A DNA stretch of 16,442 nt from Phenylobacterium sp. (GTDB taxonomy: Bacteria; Pseudomonadota; Alphaproteobacteria; Caulobacterales; Caulobacteraceae): positions 1 to 16,442 of the forward strand of contig JAHUZY010000414.1 in NCBI GenBank assembly GCA_019264505.1, in the 5' to 3' direction. Under the pieces are notes generated by a model, which was given only the letters and a program-made list of their open reading frames with translations, was not told the origin of the DNA and did no database searches. The translations under genes were made by a program, and so were the position numbers. Of this stretch, positions 13,278 through 16,442 are shown piece by piece. Position 1 is the first letter of the stretch. Each line of letters opens with the position of its first letter.

Positions 13278-15734
13278 CTAGTCCATATCCAGCCAGCCGG
13301 CCGAGCCGATGGGCATGCCGGGCGGCGTCTCGGGTCGGATCTCCTTGGCGGCGGCCAGGCGGCGAAGCTCCGGAGGATCCTCGATCAGGGCCACCAGCCG
13401 CGCGCGGTGCGCCCGGGTCGCCGCATCTCCCCCTCGGGCGCTCGACAGTCGCGCGGCGATCGCCTCAAGAGCCGCGCTCGCCTGGGCGGTGACGCCGGGC
13501 GCAGCACCCGGATCCTGGGCCAGACGGCCAAGGTCCAGCACGGCCCGGGCCTGGGTGCGCTGGGCGATGGGGACCAGAGCCGGATCGGCAGGATCAGCGA
13601 ACACCTTGGCCGTCAGGGCGTCCAGCACCTCGCCCGCCCCGGGCAGGGACGGGTCGCGACGGTTCTGCTCGATCAGCCGGGCCAGTCGCTGATCGTTCAG
13701 CAGCACGTCCAGGGGCAGGCCTGCGGCCACCTCTGCAGCGGCCAGGGGATCGAAGATCGGCCCGGCCAGGGTGGGGAAGAGCTCGATCTCGGTCTGCCGG
13801 TCGGTGCGGCCGGTGAGGCCGGCCGACATCAGGGGCATGAGCCCGCGCGGCGTCTCCAGGGCGGCGGGGTCCAGGGCCACCAGCAGGGCCGACAGGGCCG
13901 CGCGCTGGGCCTGGGCCGGAACTGAGGTGGCAGACTCCTTCCCGTCCCCGATCACCGAATAGGCGAAATCCACCCCGCCCAGCAGCTTGCCGGCCGCCTC
14001 CACCTGATAGCGATGCATCAGATAGATGGGCACGTACTTGCGGCGGAGCGCCGCCACCGGCTCGCCGGGATAGAGGGCGCCCAGGCCGAAGCTGGAAAGC
14101 GCGGCCTTGCGCACGGCCATCATCCGCTCAAGCTCGGCGGCCGGATCGGGACCATCGTCCCACAGGCTGCCCCAGGGCTGGCCGACGTCCAGGCCCCGGG
14201 AATCGGCGTCGGTGATGTAGCGCAGGCCATTCGGCGCGGTGGCGTTCTGGTGCAGCAGGGCCTGGGCCTTGTCCTCCGGGCCATAGACGGCGGCGACGCT
14301 GAACTTGTCCCAGTCGCCGATGCCCACCGCATAGGCGTCCGACAGGTCCGGCCGGCCCTCGGTCAGCAGGATGCGTGGGGCCGGATAGTCCATCACCGAG
14401 GTGCGGCCTTGCGTGGAGCCGGCGAAATTGTGGGCGAAGCCTATGGAGTGGCCCACCTCATGGGCGCCCAGCTGGCGCAGGCGGGCCAGCGCCACCTCGG
14501 CCGGGTCATTGGCGCCGCCTGAGCCGGTCATGCGCGCCCCCACAAGGCCCTCGAAGATCAGCATGTCCTGCCGCACCCGAAGCGCGCCCAGCACCACTGA
14601 ACCTTTGAGGATCTCGCCGGTTCGTGGGTCGATGATGGTCTGGCCATAGGACCAGCCGCGGGTCGCCCGGTCGGCCCAGTTGATCATGCTGTAGCGCACG
14701 TCCAGGGGATCGGCGCCCGGGGGCAGCAGCTCCACCCGGTAAGCGTCCTTGAAGCCCGCGGCCTCGAAGGCCTCGGCCCACCAGGCCGCCCCCTCCATCA
14801 GGGCGTTGCGGATCGGCTCGGGCGCGGCGGGGTCCATATAGAAGATGATCGGCTTCTTCACCGGCGAGACCGCCGCGGTGGGGTCGGTCTTCTCCAGGCG
14901 GAAGCGCAGGGCGTACTGCTTGACGATGGGCTGGCCGAGCGGCGCGGCGAAGTCGAGGAACTGCAGGGCGTTGCCGCCGCTGCGGGGATCAAACACCCGT
15001 GGCTCATAGCCGGGCTCGGGCAGCTTGACGAAGGAATGGCGCACCTTGAGCGTCATGCGCTTGGCGTCCGGTGTGATGTTGGCCACCTCCCGGCCCGGCG
15101 TTTCGGAGACGAAGGTCTGGATGGCCTCCAGCTCGACATTCTCCGGAAAGGCCTTGGCATCGCCGGGATCGGCCAGGCTGAGATCCTTCGACAGGCTCCA
15201 GCCGCTCTCCCCCGACCCCTTCAGGGCGTCGACCACACCCAGGGCGTCCTGGGTCAGAAAGCTGGACACGTCGATCAGGATGCGGCCCTGGGGGTCCACC
15301 GACAGGATCTCGCCGGCCCAGACCATGGAGGGGGCGAAAGCGTCCCGCGCCGAGGCCTGCTCCACCGCCGGCGCGCCCACCGCGCGGAAGCGGGGGTTCT
15401 CGTACTCCGCCACCACCTTGGCCCCCACCCGGCGGAAGGCGAGCAGCCGCGAGGGGCCAAGTCTCGCCTTATCCAGACCAATGGGCGCCGAGCCCAGACC
15501 CGTGCGCAGGCTGGCCACGTGGATGTAGCGGCCGCTCACCCCCTCGGCGTCCGGCGCAGGCAGCAGCATCAGCACCCGGCCGCGCTCGGCGTCGGCATAG
15601 ATCGGGATCAGCCCCTCGGTTCGGGTCAGCCCCGCGGTGACCTCGCCCATGGGTCGCGGCGCGGCCTGGGCGGCCAGCGGACAGGACAGCAGCGCGGCCA
15701 CGGCGGCGGCCGCCAGCAAGGTGTTACGGATCAT
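13278..15734 (-). CDS. Exported zinc-dependent metalloprotease, metzincin-like
   Basis: This 818-residue protein is predicted to be a periplasmic or outer-membrane-associated zinc peptidase of the large DUF5117-containing family. The signal peptide MIRNTLLAAAAVAALLSCPL ends in AAQA-A with cleavage near residue 24. An LLSC at residues 15-18 could alternatively be read as a weak lipobox. The zinc motif HEVGHSIGFAH places His 425, Glu 426, His 429 and His 435, and the Met-turn SVMDYP follows with Met 448, the classic metzincin arrangement. Before this lie the beta-rich N-terminal domain (NITPDAKRMTLKVRHSFVKL) and YMDPAAPEPIRNALMEGAAW with WAEAFEAAGF. The C-terminal 350 residues are helical, with no known domain that I recognise. 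The substrate is unknown. It stands alone, divergent from the MerR gene, and converges on lysK. Confidence 0.9.
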   Translation of the reverse strand: MIRNTLLAAAAVAALLSCPLAAQAAPRPMGEVTAGLTRTEGLIPIYADAERGRVLMLLPAPDAEGVSGRYIHVASLRTGLGSAPIGLDKARLGPSRLLAFRRVGAKVVAEYENPRFRAVGAPAVEQASARDAFAPSMVWAGEILSVDPQGRILIDVSSFLTQDALGVVDALKGSGESGWSLSKDLSLADPGDAKAFPENVELEAIQTFVSETPGREVANITPDAKRMTLKVRHSFVKLPEPGYEPRVFDPRSGGNALQFLDFAAPLGQPIVKQYALRFRLEKTDPTAAVSPVKKPIIFYMDPAAPEPIRNALMEGAAWWAEAFEAAGFKDAYRVELLPPGADPLDVRYSMINWADRATRGWSYGQTIIDPRTGEILKGSVVLGALRVRQDMLIFEGLVGARMTGSGGANDPAEVALARLRQLGAHEVGHSIGFAHNFAGSTQGRTSVMDYPAPRILLTEGRPDLSDAYAVGIGDWDKFSVAAVYGPEDKAQALLHQNATAPNGLRYITDADSRGLDVGQPWGSLWDDGPDPAAELERMMAVRKAALSSFGLGALYPGEPVAALRRKYVPIYLMHRYQVEAAGKLLGGVDFAYSVIGDGKESATSVPAQAQRAALSALLVALDPAALETPRGLMPLMSAGLTGRTDRQTEIELFPTLAGPIFDPLAAAEVAAGLPLDVLLNDQRLARLIEQNRRDPSLPGAGEVLDALTAKVFADPADPALVPIAQRTQARAVLDLGRLAQDPGAAPGVTAQASAALEAIAARLSSARGGDAATRAHRARLVALIEDPPELRRLAAAKEIRPETPPGMPIGSAGWLDMD

Positions 15735-15855
15735 GATGACGCCCCGGGTTTGACTGCCGGCAACCTAGGGCCGGCCTGCGCGGGCCGTCCACGAAAGAGG
15801 TCGAAACCTGGGGCTGAATCCGCCCGGCGCCTCGTCTTCGCGCAGGGGGCTTGCC

Positions 15856-15883
15856 TTGACGTTGACGTAAGATGCCACTTACG
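15856..15883 (+). promoter_or_regulatory. Probable MerR-type operator/promoter upstream of the regulator gene
   Basis: Two tandem TTGACG hexamers (15856-15861 and 15862-15867) run into ACGTAAG, giving the pattern TT-G-ACGT-TG-ACGT-A-AG. A perfect inverted pair, CGTAAG (15866-15871) and CTTACG (15878-15883), overlaps it with a six-base spacer. From memory, ACGT-N2-ACGT boxes of this shape are typical of LiuR-like MerR regulators of branched-chain or acyl-CoA metabolism. TTGACG can serve as a -35, but no clear -10 is visible at 17-19 bases, which fits activator-dependent or repressed MerR promoters. Autoregulation is the likely role. The gap around it (15735-15936) also contains a single GANTC site near 15815 and nothing else I can support. 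Confidence 0.5.
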
Positions 15884-15936
15884 CTGTCAGCCAGAAACAA
15901 GCCGCTAAAAACCAGGCTCAACCGGAGACGCCAAAC

Positions 15937-16416
15937 ATGCCCACCGACCTGCGCCGCCCCCAACGCACCTATACGATCCGCCAGCTCTGCCTGGAGTTCA
16001 AATGCACCCCGCGCGCCCTGCGCTTTTATGAGGACAAGGGCCTGCTGACGCCGGCCCGCGACGGGATGAACCGGGTCTATTCCTACAAGGACCGCGCCCG
16101 CCTGAAGCTCATCCTGCAGGGCAAGCGGGTGGGTCTGTCCCTGGCGGAGATCGGGGAAATCCTGGACCTCTACGACCTGGACGACGGCGGCGCGGCCCAG
16201 ATGGCCAAGTCCCTGCGCAAGTTCAAGGAGCGCATCGTCGCCCTGGAGAGCCAGCGCGAGGACATCGACCGGGCGATCAGCGAGCTGAAGAACGGCTGCA
16301 ACAACCTCGAGCAGAAGCTCATCGCCACCCGCCCCGACCTGCTGCCCCGGGCGGCCGACTATGACCAGATGCTGCGCCAGCGCCTCGACGGCCTGGAGCA
16401 TGTGGGCGCCAAATAA
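15937..16416 (+). CDS. MerR-family transcriptional regulator
   Basis: This 159-residue DNA-binding protein has the MerR layout. The N-terminal winged helix reads YTIRQLCLEFKCTPRALRFY, then EDKGLLTPARDGMNRVYSY, then KDRARLKLILQGKRVGLSLA. A long C-terminal dimerisation helix follows (MAKSLRKFKERIVALESQRE, then DIDRAISELKNGCNNLEQKL). Only one cysteine lies in the effector region, so a metal-sensing CueR/MerR role is unlikely. The sequence and the ACGT-type box upstream fit regulators of branched-chain amino acid or fatty acid catabolism (LiuR-like), which usually sit beside acyl-CoA dehydrogenase genes. Such genes, if present, would lie beyond the right edge. The ATG at 15937 is preceded by only a weak GGAG about 9 bases upstream. 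The remaining 26 bases of the window show nothing. Confidence 0.9.
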   Translation: MPTDLRRPQRTYTIRQLCLEFKCTPRALRFYEDKGLLTPARDGMNRVYSYKDRARLKLILQGKRVGLSLAEIGEILDLYDLDDGGAAQMAKSLRKFKERIVALESQREDIDRAISELKNGCNNLEQKLIATRPDLLPRAADYDQMLRQRLDGLEHVGAK

Positions 16417-16442
16417 GGCCCCATTTCTCGACCATCCTATCC

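Noticed and set aside
15036..15908. 290-codon open frame on the plus strand
   Set aside because: It is antisense to the metalloprotease signal peptide and N-terminal domain, with Gly/Arg/His/Gln-rich shadow composition.
1..16442. CRISPR array, tRNA, rRNA, insertion sequence or prophage
   Set aside because: No regularly spaced direct repeats, cloverleaf-type sequences, transposase or integrase motifs, or phage genes were seen. The palindromes present are isolated intergenic elements.

Overview
The window is GC-rich (roughly 70 % by eye), densely coded chromosomal DNA. It suggests an alphaproteobacterium, most likely Caulobacterales (Caulobacter/Phenylobacterium-like). The grounds are a class I lysyl-tRNA synthetase, a bacterial ligase-associated repair pair, a CelD/BcsL-type acetyltransferase, and palindromic intergenic repeats of a kind I associate with Caulobacteraceae. 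The lineage is an inference from gene content; no rRNA or other marker gene is present.

Layout. (1) 3-1469 (+): 3' part of a membrane-bound hybrid histidine kinase that runs in from the left edge. (2) 1466-6323 (-): four genes read right to left. They are a fused two-ATPase peptide-type ABC protein, a GNAT/CelD-like acyltransferase, an ACT-domain threonine ammonia-lyase, and a small FKBP lipoprotein whose stop codon overlaps that of the kinase. (3) 6431-6961 (+): a GmhB-like HAD phosphatase that lacks half of the usual zinc site, followed by a compound palindromic repeat. (4) 7113-10116: an ATP-dependent DNA ligase and a metallo-beta-lactamase-fold exonuclease, both (-), of the ligase-associated DNA damage response type. 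A small DUF3892-type gene sits between them on the opposite strand. (5) 10117-11352: an AT-richer intergenic patch, a 34-codon hydrophobic ORF, and two translationally coupled hotdog thioesterases (+). (6) 11374-13268: a second compound palindrome, class I lysK (+), and a convergent-terminator hairpin. (7) 13278-15734 (-): an exported metzincin-like zinc metalloprotease. (8) 15856-16416: a MerR-type operator/promoter and a MerR regulator (+).

How the genes relate. Most are housekeeping or metabolic genes with no single shared pathway. The clearest functional units are the ligase/exonuclease repair pair, the thioesterase pair and the self-contained MerR promoter-regulator module. I saw no insertion sequence, prophage, CRISPR array, tRNA or rRNA. 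I found no convincing novel defence or mobile system. The most unusual signals are the shared architecture of two intergenic palindromes, the DUF3892 gene splitting the repair pair, the 34-residue ORF, and the reciprocal active-site residues of the two thioesterases.
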